A stretch of DNA of 64,000 bases from Annona cherimola (GCA_030490835.1 CM059971.1:127876564-127940563); one strand, 5' to 3'. Positions 1-11,108 are shown, numbered from the stretch's first letter. Notes: a model not told the origin generated them from the letters alone. Program-made: numbers and translations.

Positions 1-275
1 TTATTAAACATATAAATTCAAATTTTCAAATTTTGTAAATCACACAAGCTGTTTAGAATCTTAAAACACATGCCGTTAAAATTCTACGATAAACTTTTTT
101 GAAAATCAAGAACCGATGATTTTAAATACGGTTGGTAATTGGTAAGAGTTCCACCTCCTTGGAATTCTTTTTGTATGTAATTTTTTTTAATTTTAATATC
201 TTGATAATTGACATAAAATCTACTTTATTTGTTTGTATTTAGCGTCATTTATATTTGTATTCATTTCTGTACTTG
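1..275 (+). repeat. Dispersed repeat, copy 1 (partner at 29842-30119)
   Basis: About 275 bases here recur at 29842-30119 in the same orientation with scattered substitutions. Shared landmarks include CACACAAGCTGTTTAGAATC and the run ending CATTTCTGTACTT. There is no coding potential. The window cuts the copy at its left edge, so its true start is unknown. It is probably part of an old transposon. Confidence 0.8.
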
Positions 276-649
276 CATTGATTTGCATTGTGTTATGATT
301 TGGTTCTATATTTGCATTGATTTGCTTGCCTTTCTGACATGCAAATTCGATTAAACTCATTCAGGTCATGGGCAATCATCCATTTGACTGATATCTTGAT
401 TCATAATAAATAACTAGATGATCTTAACAATCTGTGTATAGCAGATCAAGAACTCAAATATAACTTTACAAAATCATTTTTCAATCAATAATCCTTGAAG
501 GACCTCAAATATAATTAGCTTGTTACGGAAAAAAAGCTGCCTTAAGAAATAAATAAAGTTAAAAAATAACATGAAATCTTTTAGCAAAGTAAATTTCAAA
601 GAAAGAAATTAGTAACACCAATTCACTCCCAATAACTAAAAGACTATTA
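276..649. other. AT-rich intergenic DNA, nothing recognised
   Basis: No open frame of note, no terminal repeats and no recognisable gene fragment on either strand. Confidence 0.6.
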
Positions 650-985
650 ACAGCCCAGAACCAAATCCCACGTCGAAAAGGGGAAAGAGATCCTTAGGGT
701 TTATAAATAGGCTTTAAGTTAAACATATTGTAACGCATTTTAAAATCATGCAGCTGAGCTGCCAGGCCAGAGCAATACCACTTGCAACGCACAAATTTAG
801 AAAAATAAATTTTAGGCCTGTGTGCTATCGGTTTCATAGTGTAATATTGTCCACTCTAGCCTGACAGCTCATCTATCCCCTTTTCAATGTGGGATTCAGT
901 TATGGGTGAATTACAACTTAACTTTGGGCTTCTTCCGGTAGCCCTGGCTATCTACTGGGAGGGACTACTTTGATACTACTTGTAG
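650..985 (-). mobile_element. Remnant of a small LTR (TRIM-like) element
   Basis: On the minus strand, about 965-985 reads CTACAAGTAGTATCAAAG, close to the initiator-Met tRNA primer-binding motif (TGGTATCAGAGC) used by many plant LTR elements. Lower down are two inverted copies of a TCCCAC(A/G)T(C/T)GAAAAGGGGA box (about 665-682 on plus, 872-892 on minus). A TATAAATA sits about 25 bp after the plus-strand box. There is no coding sequence. The TRIM-like call is inference from this combination; the ends are not resolved. Confidence 0.35.
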
Positions 986-1211
986 CACACAGAACCAGAA
1001 AAATGACCATCCCGATTTTGGAAATATTAGAAAACAATTTGCTTGACAATAATCCCTTACATCGCCTCTCACTTCCAGCTACAGTAGGTTCTCTATCTAT
1101 ATTCTATACTCCCCTTCAATAAATCAATCAATATGATACTTGTTTTTCAAATCCAGGCTTCTCACCAACCCAACCAAATAGGACATTAATTCTAGATATA
1201 TCGGCTAAATT

Positions 1212-1803
1212 TTCATGCAATTCTTTTTAAAGATTCAATAAGAATTTTAAACTTTTATAATTCGTTCGCTTTTTGCCAAAACTCCGTAGATTCTCTAGAT
1301 TCACATAATGGGCAAATCTATATTAAATAAGGAACCCAGATGTGTGTCCAGATGTGAATTTAGAGTTCATTTGGGCGGTTGCCGCAAGTGACGAACCCTT
1401 ACACTGAAATATGTGAACGGACGAAAAAACAAAAAAAAGGCTGTAGCAATTTAATATCGGTTATACATTTGACGGGATGCGAAATCCAATATCTTTTGTT
1501 CAAAATTATGGTATACATACATTTCTCAGATCTGTTCCAGTAAATCCCTCCGTGGGCACGCCAATTAAGTTTTAGAAAATTTTCATGCTTTTTATTAAAG
1601 ATTTAATAAGAATTTTAAGCTTTTATAATTCGTCCACTTTTTGCCCAAACTCCGTAGATTCGTTAGATTTACAAAAAAAAAAAAGTATTGGGCAAATCTA
1701 TAGTAGCTAATGAACCCAGATGTGCGCCCAGAAGTGAATTTAGGGTTCATTTAAGCATTCGCCACAACATATTAAACCATATAGATAAACATATAATCGG
1801 ACG
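1212..1803 (+). repeat. Imperfect direct duplication, two units of about 215 bp
   Basis: The block 1212-1422 is repeated at 1579-1803. Both start with TTTTCATGC, share CTCCGTAGATTC and the GGGCAAATCTAT / GAACCCAGATGTG stretch, and end near CGGACG. The spacer of about 155 bp holds nothing recognised. No gene is present. Confidence 0.75.
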
Positions 1804-2570
1804 TCTGAATTTACTGTAGCAATTTTGACTCGTTTCGACTAATTTTGACCAATTTTGACAATTCTGACTACTGCCGCATATATGACTTCCGAACGCAATA
1901 TTTTACAAAAAAATCCCATGAATGTAAGATTTCGCAAAAATGTATCTATTACTAAGAAATTAAAGAAAAATTAAATTTTGATAGAAAATTTACAGGAGAT
2001 ATAACCCGAGGATACATATTTAGAGGTGTTCTATAACATGAAATTTTCTATATATTTTTTGTTCAATGTAAATATTTATTAAATTGTTTGTTTACATTGA
2101 TTTCACTTGAAGTCAATAAATTTGTATTTTTAGTTTAAATTAATTAATTATAGTAACAATAAATAAAAATTATTATATTAATACTTTAAATTTATAATAT
2201 AAACTGTAATTATATTATTTTATAATTTTAAGAAATTTTGTTATAAAATTTCTATTAAATATAGTTATTTGCAAAATTGATCATTTAACCAATCCTAAAA
2301 AGTAACATATATTTACATATTAAATCTAAGTCACAGTATATATAATTCATCACAATTTTGGTTATACAACGTCATATATATAATATTTTTTCCTGTTTTA
2401 TATATTTACGTAAATTTCTATTTCATTTAATTGAGTGGAGTTAATCTTTTTAATTATAACTTTATATATTTATTTAGTTTTAAAATTATTTAGTTCTCGA
2501 ATAAATATTTAAGTATATATATTTTGCAAAATACACAGATTAGGTAAAAAATTCATAAATTATAAAAAAT
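1804..2570. other. Very AT-rich intergenic stretch
   Basis: Low-complexity A/T sequence with no open frames and no clear element ends. It leads directly into the satellite array. Confidence 0.6.
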
Positions 2571-3387
2571 TAGATGCTGTTAGATACGGTTAGACGTTGT
2601 TAGATGCTGTTAGATTGAGATAGATTTTATTAAATCATATTATCTGGGATTCAAATTCCGTTATTAAGGTATAAATGACGTTATAAGGGGCCTAAGATCA
2701 TATTACAGGTGTTAAAATATGATTAACTTATTCATTTCAAAAATTATATGTGGTTAGATACGGTTAGACGCGGTTAGACGCGGTTAGACGCAGTTAGATT
2801 GTGGTGATTTCATTAAATCGTATTATCTGAGTTTCAAATTCCGTTGTTAAGGTATAAATGGCCTTATAAGGAGCCTGGGATCATATTATAGGTGTTAAAA
2901 TAGGATTAACTTATTCATTTCAAAAATTAGATGCGGTTAGACACGGTTAGATACGGTTAGACGTGGTTAGATGCGGTTAGACACGGTTAGACGCGATTAG
3001 ATTAGAGTGATTTTATTAAATCGTATTATCTGGATTTCAAATTCCGTTGTTAAGGTATAAATGACCTTATAAGGGTCTTAGGATCATATTATAGGTGTTA
3101 AAATAGGATTAACTTATTCGTTTCAAAAATTAGATGCGATTAGATACGGTTAGACACAATTAGATGCGGTTAAACGCAGTTAGATGCAGTTAGATTATGG
3201 TGATTTTATTAAATCGTATTATCTGGGTTTCAAATTCCGTTGTTAAAGTATAAATAGTTTTATAAGGGGCCTAGGATCATATTATAGGTGTTAAATTAGG
3301 ATTAACTTATTAATTTTAAAAATTAGATGCAATTAAATACGGTTAGATGCAGTTAGATGTGGTTAGACGCAGTCATACACGGTTAGA
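2571..3387 (+). repeat. Satellite array with embedded GGTTAGACGC decamers, left part
   Basis: At least four units of about 185-205 bp. Each has a constant part (CAAATTCCGTTGTTAAGG, then TTATAAGGGGCCTAGGATC, then TTAGGATTAACTTATT) followed by a variable number of about 10-bp repeats of the type GGTTAGACGC / GGTTAGATAC. Unit length varies with the decamer number. Anchors (CAAATTCCGTT) lie near 2653, 2836, 3038 and 3231. The array is interrupted at 3388 by an LTR and resumes at 4977. A related unit lies at 55425-55655. Confidence 0.85.
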
Positions 3388-4976
3388 TGTTTAAAACAAA
3401 ACAAATTTGACCAAAGCATGAGTTTTGATGATTAACAAAGTTAAATTTGAGAATAAAGTAAATACTAATGATTTTGTTGAATATTTTAAAGAATGAAATA
3501 GCCAAGTCGATTTCCAAGTCGACTTGGACTTCGACTTAGGGTGAAGTCGATACCAAAGTCGACTCCATCCTCGACTCCAAAACAAACCACACAGCCAAAT
3601 TTGAAAATGGAAGAAGAGCAGGTGAAGTCGCAGGCCAAGTCGACTCCACTTGCTACTTGGGAAGCCAAGTCGCAAACGAAGTCGACTCCAGATGACAAAA
3701 ACACTCCAGCGTTGATTTTGGGGCACAAAAATACTGAAGTCGCAGACGAAGTCGACTCCAGTTGCGACTTGGGTGAAGTCGCAGACGAAGTCGATCCCAA
3801 GATCGACTTGAGGTGTTCAAAGTTCAAAAATGCAGATTCAAACTCATTCCAAGATTCAACTTGAGTTTTCTCAAGTCTAAATCAAGGGTACAAGCTCATT
3901 ATCAACTTAAGCTTCTCAAGTCCAAGGCACAACTTCCAACATATTTAAAGATGAAGAAACTCAAGTCATGAAGACTAGTGAATCAAAGACAAGTTCTTTA
4001 AGATTCACAAAGACAACAAATATGTGAAGCCATTCCAGAATGAAAATGATCAAAGAAAGAAGCCAAACAAGCTAAAGGAAAAGGGTCAAACTGTTTTCGG
4101 CACAAGAACGAGTCAAGTCGCAACCCAAGTCGACTCCAAGATCGACTTGAGGTCAAGTCTGAAACCAAGTCGACCCAGACTCAGACTTGAGAAATGCGGA
4201 ACTGAAGTCGCACACGAAGTCGACTCCAGTTGCGACTTGGGGAAGCAACGTTCGAATTTTTGAACGTTGGAACATTTATCGCGCGCCAACCACTTTTATA
4301 ACGTTCGAATCTTCCCTATTCTATAAATAGACACTCAAGCAAACGAGAACATATATACTACATTGTCTAAAGAGAGAAAAGAAGTGCAAACAAGAGCTCT
4401 CATTTGCTTTTCTCTAAATTTGAGTGATCTATACACTTCCAAAGGAAGAACGAGCCTCAAGTTGCAAATTGCTTCAACGACATACAACCGGTTGCTTCTA
4501 CAAATTCTTCCTCAAGCTCAATCTTGCCTACATAACTCTGTAAAGTGTAGATCTTACTATTTTCATTACTCTTTGTTATTGGTCTTGGTTTGAGTGTGTT
4601 GTAACAAACCAAGATGTTGCAAGTAGAGTTGTGATTGGAGTTGAACTCATCATCTACTTGTATCAAGTGTATAAGCCCCCTAGAGCTAGAATCTAGAAGA
4701 GAGCGGAGACTCTAAGTGTATTCGCGAAATACATAGTGGAACCCAAGTCACAACGGTGTGTGAGCTTGGAAGAGTGGAGTAGGAAGAGGTTGCCCGAACC
4801 ACTATAAATCTTGCATACTGTTTTACTTCATTGCTTTCATTACTTCATTGCTCTCTATTTGTTTCAATCAAGGGGATTAAGCTTTCAAGGGGTTAAGTTT
4901 TAATTTACCAAAGAATTTTATAAGAACTCAATTCACCCCTCCCTTCTTGGGTTTTGCCATTAACTCGGGGCCAACA
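3388..4976 (+). mobile_element. Solo-LTR-like sequence of a copia/SIRE-type retrotransposon
   Basis: The segment starts with TG (TGTTTAAAACAAAAC) and ends with CA (GGGGCCAACA), as LTRs do. The 5' part has GATGATTAACAAAG and the 3' end has TTCACCCCTCCCTTCTTGGG, both reminiscent of copia-type LTRs. The first half is packed with AAGTCGACTCCA / AAGTCGCAGACGAAGTCGAC subrepeats, which create spurious ORFs on both strands. A TATA box at 4322 fits an LTR promoter. No gag or pol is present and no second LTR lies in the window. The flanks do not give a matching 5-bp target duplication. Family assignment is from memory of LTR style. Confidence 0.6.
4322..4329 (+). promoter_or_regulatory. TATA box of the LTR
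   Basis: TATAAATA followed about 30 bp later by the presumed start of the R region (near 4355). The position about two thirds into the LTR is normal for a retrotransposon promoter. Confidence 0.5.
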
Positions 4977-5250
4977 CTTATAAGGGGCTTAGGATCATAT
5001 TACAGGTGTTAAATTAGGATTTACTTATTAATTTTAAAAATTAGATGCGGTTAGACACGGTTAGATACGGTTAGACGCAGTTAGATTATGGTGATTTCAT
5101 TAAATCGTATTATCTGGATTTCAAATTCCGTTGTTAAGGTATAAATGATCTTATAAGGGGCCTAGTATCATATTACAGGTGTTAAATTAGGATTAACTTA
5201 CTAATTTAAAAATTAGATGCAGTTAGATGCGGTTAGACACGGTTAGATTC
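4977..5250 (+). repeat. Satellite array, right part
   Basis: The array resumes in mid-unit (CTTATAAGGGGCTTAGGATC) and runs for about one and a half further units, with the same decamers. The left part stopped inside the decamer zone, so the two sides are out of phase across the LTR. Confidence 0.85.
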
Positions 5251-5640
5251 TATTATATTCAAAAAATAAAAAAATATTAATAAATTTTCAAAAAATCAAG
5301 AAAATAAAAGAAATTGTTATTCTTGAGAATACCTTAATTACATTAACTTTAAATAATATAACATAACTCTTAATAAAAATTATATTTTCCAACTTTACTA
5401 ATTATAATGAAATCTTATTAAAAAATAATTCTTTGTACACTATTATTTTTAAAAATTGTCAAATAATGAAAAATTATGTCTACATACGTTTTAGTAGTTG
5501 ATCTAACAAATGAATGGAATAGATTGAGATTTTGTATATATATAATACAAAATTTATCAAAAAACCAAACATACTCATGTTTTTAAACAAATATACTCAC
5601 ACTGTAAAATTACCACAATACTCCTACTTTTTTTTGTCCT
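5251..5640. other. AT-rich spacer, nothing recognised
   Basis: Low-complexity A/T sequence with short homopolymers. No gene or element end is seen. Confidence 0.55.
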
Positions 5641-5935
5641 TATGAAAAGCACTTCCCATGGGTTGGGCATCTTCATCCTCTCGTCCTTTACCGTCTTCTC
5701 TCACATTTGGATGTGCGGGCAACGGAGGCGAGGCGAGTCGTGGCGTGAGAGAGTCCAGAGGGATGGAAATTGAGAAGTGGACGAAGACTGCGAAAACGCC
5801 TCCAACTCCACCTTCCACGACAAAAATGGATCGCCCGACGAGACGACATAGCTTGAGCTTGTTGGCTTCTCAGATCCGTCGAAAAGCACGTCGACGGACA
5901 TACTTCTCTTTCGGGAGAAGCTAGATGCACTAAGT
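5641..5935. other. GC-rich island, possible captured gene fragment
   Basis: About 300 bp of clearly higher GC than the surroundings, open on several frames of both strands (for example 88 codons on plus at 5658-5924 and 66 on minus at 5701-5901). None of the translations is recognised. The island ends where a foldback element begins (5922). A fragment of host coding sequence or an old element interior are both possible. A functional gene is unlikely. Confidence 0.3.
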
Positions 5936-6238
5936 CTCGTGGTACCGGACGCTGCATGCTCGCGGGCGTATACATTTACTTTTTAAATTTTTTTTTTATA
6001 ATATTATTAATATATATTTATTTAATATGTATATAAATTTTTACCATTCACTTATTTTCAAAAATAAAAAATAAATATCTACAATACTTTAAAAATGGTA
6101 AAAATTTATACACACATTAAATACACTTATATTAACAGTTTTATAAAAAAAATTTGAAAAAAATTTGAAAAACAAAAAATGTATGCGCCCGAGAGCATGC
6201 ACATACAATCGGATCCCCGTAGTACCCGCCTGCATCTA
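5922..6238. mobile_element. Palindromic foldback element (copy 1)
   Basis: The two halves are inverted copies. The left arm runs TAGATGCA...GCATGCTCGCGGGCGTATAC then an AT-rich stretch with TTTTTACCATT. The right arm runs AAAATGGTAAAAATTTATAC...GTATGCGCCCGAGAGCATGC and ends TGCATCTA. It belongs to the same family as the elements at 22282, 36012, 38135 and 45085. No clear target duplication is seen. Confidence 0.7.
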
Positions 6239-6475
6239 AAGTTTTTTTAAAGTTTTAATACTATCATCAATTTATATGTATTTAATATATATATATATAT
6301 ATTAAATTTTTACTATTTTTGAAAATCAATGAAATTTTAATAATTTTAAAATAAAAAATATCAAAAAAATTTCGGAATAATAAAAAATTATACACATGTT
6401 AAATACAATTATATTAACAATTGTATAAAAAAATTTAAAATTTAAAAAGGTCAAAGCACCCGAATATACTATATC
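6239..6475. mobile_element. Degenerate foldback element (copy 2)
   Basis: Directly after copy 1. It has the family core (TTTTTACTATTTTTGAAAAT, then ACACATGTTAAATACAATTA) in the same order, but the outer arms are eroded. It ends near GCACCCGAATATAC. Confidence 0.45.
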
Positions 6476-6631
6476 TATGCCCTCTTTCTCTTTCTTATTA
6501 TATTCTTTAAATAATTAATGTCATTTGCTATCTTGATTTAAAAATTTTAAATTTTTTTAAAAATCATTATCCATTAAGGATAATGAATTTTTTTTTTTTT
6601 GCGCCTATATGAGGGTATGCCGAGTTCAAAC

Positions 6632-7620
6632 CAATGTTATTAAAACCGGACCGGACCGGTCGGACCGGGAACCGGTCTCATGGCCGGTTCGATCTAATAC
6701 GGTTCGGTTCAATTACCAGAAACCGCTCGAACCGGTGAACCGGCGGTTGAACCGTATTTACCGGTTCGACCGGTCGGTCAATAAACTAATAATAATTAAA
6801 TATATATATTTAAAAAAAAAATCGGAACGCCTGCCCGCCCGACGCCCTCTTCTTCTTCCCCCTTTCGAAACCCTAGCGCTGCCTCGCGCCCCCGCCCGCC
6901 GGCCCTGGCCTAGTCCTCGTCGGTGGCTTCCTTGCGTTCATCTTCCTCTTCGCCGTCTGCATCCACGTCGCCGTCTGCTTCGCCGTCGCCGTCTCACTGC
7001 CTCGCCATCCGTCTCTGCCTCTCTGCCTGCGTACGGTACTACTCACTATATTCAAATTTCAAATCTACAAATTTAAAATTTTAACATATTTTAAAATGTT
7101 TAGTATTCTTAGTTTTAAAATGTTTAGTATTCTTAGTTTTAAAAAATTAAAAATCAAAAAATCAAAACAAAAATATAAAATACCAAATATATTTTAAAAA
7201 TACCATATTTTAGTTTTACAACATGAAAATAATCAAATATATTTTAGTTAAATAATTTTATGAAAATAACCTAAGTACATAATTACATATTGCAATCCTA
7301 GCTCAAGGTGTAAATTTAATAATATTGCTAACAAATTAATGTAGTTAATTTTTTAAAACTCGCTATTAATTTTTTTCCTGCATATTTTGTTCTTATATTG
7401 TGGTCCTTAAAATCCAACATATATATTTAAGATTTATAAAAATATAAGTTTATCAATATATTTAATTAATTATTTAAAATTTTAAAAAAATTAATATTTA
7501 TTACATCATAAATGTGTCATGCTGATGTCACCGGTTCGAACCGGTTTGATTAACCGGTCGAACCGGTTCGAACCAAACCAGTTCCTTTACCGGTTCAATC
7601 ACCGGTTCGGTTCTGACAAC
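6632..7620. mobile_element. DNA transposon with CCGGTT-rich inverted ends (non-autonomous)
   Basis: The left end is CAATGTTATTAAAACCGG followed by many CCGGTT/AACCGG motifs. The right end is CGGTTCGGTTCTGACAAC with the same motifs inverted. Two other right ends in the window (55806 and, degenerate, 37876/40010) extend to ACATTG, making the inverted repeat CAATGTTnTnAnAACC. A GC-rich patch at 6825-7040 gives a 155-codon open frame that is not recognised. The interior is otherwise AT-rich with no transposase. The superfamily is not assigned. Confidence 0.6.
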
Positions 7621-8937
7621 CCGACACTCTTCGACACAAATGCACTCGTAACACTTATGTCCACGTGGTCATTAACATGTTGCGTCTAAGGCTCCAATTA
7701 TTTATCCATGTATTTTTCATTTTAAAATATTTTTAAAATTCTAAACTATTTATCATGTTTATCTTTATATATTTATTTATAATTTAAAAATGACACGCGT
7801 TACAAACTTTTATAATTGTATTACTATATATTTATCAATCTTATATATTTACTTTTAAAATGTGCTATTTTTAGAAGATATAATTTCTAATTAAAAATTA
7901 TTTTAAATAGTGTGATAAAATAAACTATTTTAAACATGATAAATAATTTAAAGTTATAAAAATTAATTGCAAGCATGAAGCCCAGTGGCAAAGCCAAGGC
8001 CTTTGATGAGCGGTGAATTTTGCCATCGAGCAGGTCTAAAATTTTTTTAAGGAAGGCTATCATGTAAAAATAAACTACTGTACCCATGTTGATGACAACA
8101 TACATGTTTTCTGCACGAATGGTACTGCATGTGCGGGCATTTACTGAATATCTGAAAATTCATGGATGTATATGGTAGCAAAGAATGTATTGCAAAAACC
8201 TTAAAAGAGTAAATACATCAAAATGAGTATATATTATACCATGCATTTTAAAAATCGGAGGGTGAAACCGGTAACATCTTATTTCACTGTAGGAAAGAAA
8301 TGTATGTATCATAAAAAGACAAAGCATTGGCTACACATCTTATTTCATTACACTTAAAATTATTTGTTTAACTAAGAAATTAAGTTTCACCTATTTAATT
8401 TATAAAAATTACTTTTTCTCAGACATCTTATCTAACCACCCTATACCTTATTATTTTAATTTTATTTCCTTTAATCGTTACCTTCATTTACAAAAGTTAA
8501 TTCAACATCCATACCATCTAAGTATTTTTAATGTTTCGTATATGATTAAAAATATCTCTAAAGCGACAATAAAAAAAAATCTCTAGAGCAGTTATGGCTC
8601 ACCTCAAAGTTTAATGAAAATGATTTTTGGGATCGGTGATAAAAACAAATGATTTTAAACAAAAAAGGGCTATTATGGGGCGACAAACCTACTGAAAAAT
8701 TCTAATTGGCAATACTGAAATATTTCCCTTATTTGATTATTAATTTAAAATATCCCTGATTTTCATTGTTCGTTGATCGATATTCTCAACTTTCAACTCG
8801 ATTCATTCCAACTATCTATTTTCTTTTCTTGTGATCGATATTCAACTCTTTTTTTTTTTTTTTTTTTTCTCTTTATCTATTTCCTTTTCTCATGATCGAC
8901 ATTATCTGCCGTGTAGGATACAATAGCATTTTCGGTG
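7621..8937. other. Intergenic, AT-rich, with a poly(T) tract
   Basis: No gene seen. A run of about 22 T lies near 8849-8870. Weak open frames on minus (7887-8105) have no recognisable product. Confidence 0.55.
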
Positions 8938-9015
8938 ACAGAACTGTACTGTGATTTCATTTATCCATGCAAATTAACAGAATTGTACTGCGATTTCATT
9001 TATCCACGCAAACTA
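8938..9015 (+). repeat. Two-copy 39-bp tandem duplication
   Basis: ACAGAACTGTACTGTGATTT... (8938-8976) is repeated at 8977-9015 with a few substitutions. Confidence 0.8.
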
Positions 9016-9139
9016 CGTTTTAGTTACGCAAGACCCGCGAATTTGGAGTTATTCTTCAGGTTTCTTTCATTTTCAGTTTTTCATGCGCTTGAATAAGGAA
9101 ATCCAACATCCGATGTATACTACCACTGCTACCTGTTAT

Positions 9140-9330
9140 TAGGGGTGTGAATTGGGGTGGGGCGGGTCGACCTATGACGCAGCTTTGACCCGACTCCTTT
9201 TTGGCCACTTAAAACCAATATATTTTTGACCCAGTATAGCGATGGTATAAATTTTGATCCGAATTCAAAAATAGGGTCGGGGTGGGTCGACCATGTCCCG
9301 ACCCAAAGAGTCTAACCCACCCCGCATATA
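9140..9330 (+). mobile_element. Left end of an hAT-like element
   Basis: Starts TAGGGGTGTGAATTGGGGTG, followed by GGGTCGACC / GACCCGACTC subterminal motifs. This is the usual style of plant hAT ends that begin TAGGGGTGT. A matching right end is not certain; degenerate GACCCAACCCGTT motifs occur at 9990-10005, with a SINE in between. Confidence 0.4.
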
Positions 9331-9640
9331 TTAATTTATTAAAAATTATAAGCCTATATTTAGATATTATTATTATTATTATTATTATCTTTTAAAATTC
9401 TCACTTTTTTATAATTAACTCTATCTATCAATAATCGAAGAATCAATTTATTCAGAAAGCAATATAAGAATTAATAAAAAGAATTTGTACATATATAACC
9501 CTTATATGCAATTGTATATTAACCTATTTTAATAAATTTATATTATATTTTTAAATGTTTCATTTTTTTAATTATGTATTTTTCAATAATTAGTGAAATA
9601 TTAAAGCATATAATATTTAAATTTAGTATAAATATATACT

Positions 9641-9928
9641 TTTTTTTATTAGTATATTTTACATACATCTCAACACATATTACACTGAAATTCAGAGACA
9701 TTCTTATAAATCTGAAGACACTCAGCTCCCCCCAAAGAAATCCGGAGACACAGCTCCGCCAAAGAATAAGGAAGATACAACTTCCAACAACCAAACAGAA
9801 TACCACTGCTCATACTAACAATTTTTCCCTTTTGGCCGAAATCCCGAATGCGGGATTTGAACCCCACACCCCAGCGCCTGCAACGCTCCACCAGGCCTGC
9901 GGTGACCAACCGAGCACGGCTCGGTTGG
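9641..9928 (-). mobile_element. tRNA-derived SINE, copy 1
   Basis: Read on the minus strand, the head has a tRNA-like B box (GGTTCAAATCC) about 70 bases in, preceded by GGTTGGTCACCGCAGG. A body with TTGTATCTTCCTTATTCTTT and GGAGCTGTGTCTCCGGATTT follows, and a short A-rich tail (TTTTTTTT on plus, 9641-9648). The body matches the plus-strand copy at 42733-43026. The flanks carry a probable target duplication of about 18 bp: TTAGTATAAATATATACT (9623-9640) versus TTAGTATAGATGTGTACT (from 9930). Confidence 0.7.
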
Positions 9929-9946
9929 TTTAGTATAGATGTGTAC

Positions 9947-11108
9947 TTATGTTTGATAGGGTATATAAATTCTTAAAATTATCTTATTTGACCCAACCCG
10001 TTATCTCGATACTTAGTATAGATGTATACTTAGTTGGATAAGAAAGGATAATTTGCAAACGTATTTGTATGGTTTAACTATGATTGTAAATATAGTTTTA
10101 GAAATTATAAATAATTTTACCATAATTACAAATAACTACATCATTATAATATTATTATTGTAAATATATTTATAAAGATATGCAAACTATGCGGATATAT
10201 TTATAATTTTGAAATTTAAATATATATAACTAATTTTTACAAATGTACTCATGCCATGATGGTACATTGTTTGCGTTATAACGGCCTAAGTATATTTAAA
10301 ATTATGATTAAACCATATGTGAATTATTTGTGATTTTTAAAACTATTTGAATATATTTGTAATTATGGGTAGACAAAAATATAGATATATTTGCAAATTA
10401 CTCAATAACAATGCAATAAATCATTTTCGAAGACAAATAAAATAAATAAACAAAAGAGGCGACGAATAAGAAGAGGACAAGGAAATGATATGGTGGATGG
10501 GCGGGATAAAAACATAGCTAATAAATAATTAAAAATAAATAAATAAATATTTGAATTAACAAATTACTTTTTAAAATAAGATAGAAGGAAAAAAGAAAAG
10601 TCAGCCCTCGCCCTCTTATTATTGTAAAAAAAAAAGCATTAATATTCATTCCAATAAAAAATAAAATTATTTTTATGCCTGTCAACCGAAACATTTTTGT
10701 TAATTCATAACTAATTTAACTTAAAAATCCATTAATGTTGGAATGAATGAAATTACTTTGAAAAAATATTAGCATGGATGAAAAAGTGTTAAAATTGCTG
10801 ATATAAATGAAAAGCTTCGAGCTCTGATAATGTTAATATTATGTAGTCATAAATTATTAGAATTTTATGCGTCCTTCATCATCAGCACACCCCACCATAC
10901 GGTTCTCCACTTTTAAGTAAATAAAACTAGTGCATACATAAAAATAAGAATTGAAAAAAAAATAAAAAGTAGTGCATACATGCGCTGCAATTGATAATGG
11001 GTTTGCCATCCAAGCATGATTTTGCAGAATGGAACTCAATTAGCTGGGTTATGAACCTGACGAACGGTGAAGATCATGTAGCTTTAAAGCAGCCAATAGC
11101 GAAAGAGC
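9947..11108. other. Intergenic and 3' flank of the ABCC gene
   Basis: AT-rich, with no open gene. The last few hundred bases before 11109 would include the 3' UTR of the minus-strand transporter gene. No confident polyadenylation site is chosen. Confidence 0.5.

Noticed and set aside
664..725. snRNA (U6-type) gene suggested by a TCCCACGTCG box and TATAAATA
   Set aside because: The sequence at the expected start does not resemble U1, U2, U3, U4, U5, U6 or 7SL, and the box is part of an inverted pair in an LTR remnant.
3391..4263. Open frames rich in KSTP / VDSSCDL repeats inside the LTR
   Set aside because: They are translations of the AAGTCGACTCC subrepeats on both strands and lack any retroviral domain.
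2571..5250. CRISPR array or telomeric repeat
   Set aside because: The units are long, imperfect and contiguous without spacers. The GGTTAGACGC decamer is not the plant telomere heptamer TTTAGGG.
6609..7076. 155-codon plus-strand frame
   Set aside because: It reads straight through the transposon's terminal CCGGTT repeats and a GC-rich patch and has no protein-like composition.
9850..9925. Functional tRNA gene on the minus strand
   Set aside because: A B box is present, but no cloverleaf can be formed and the downstream sequence is a SINE body with an A tail.
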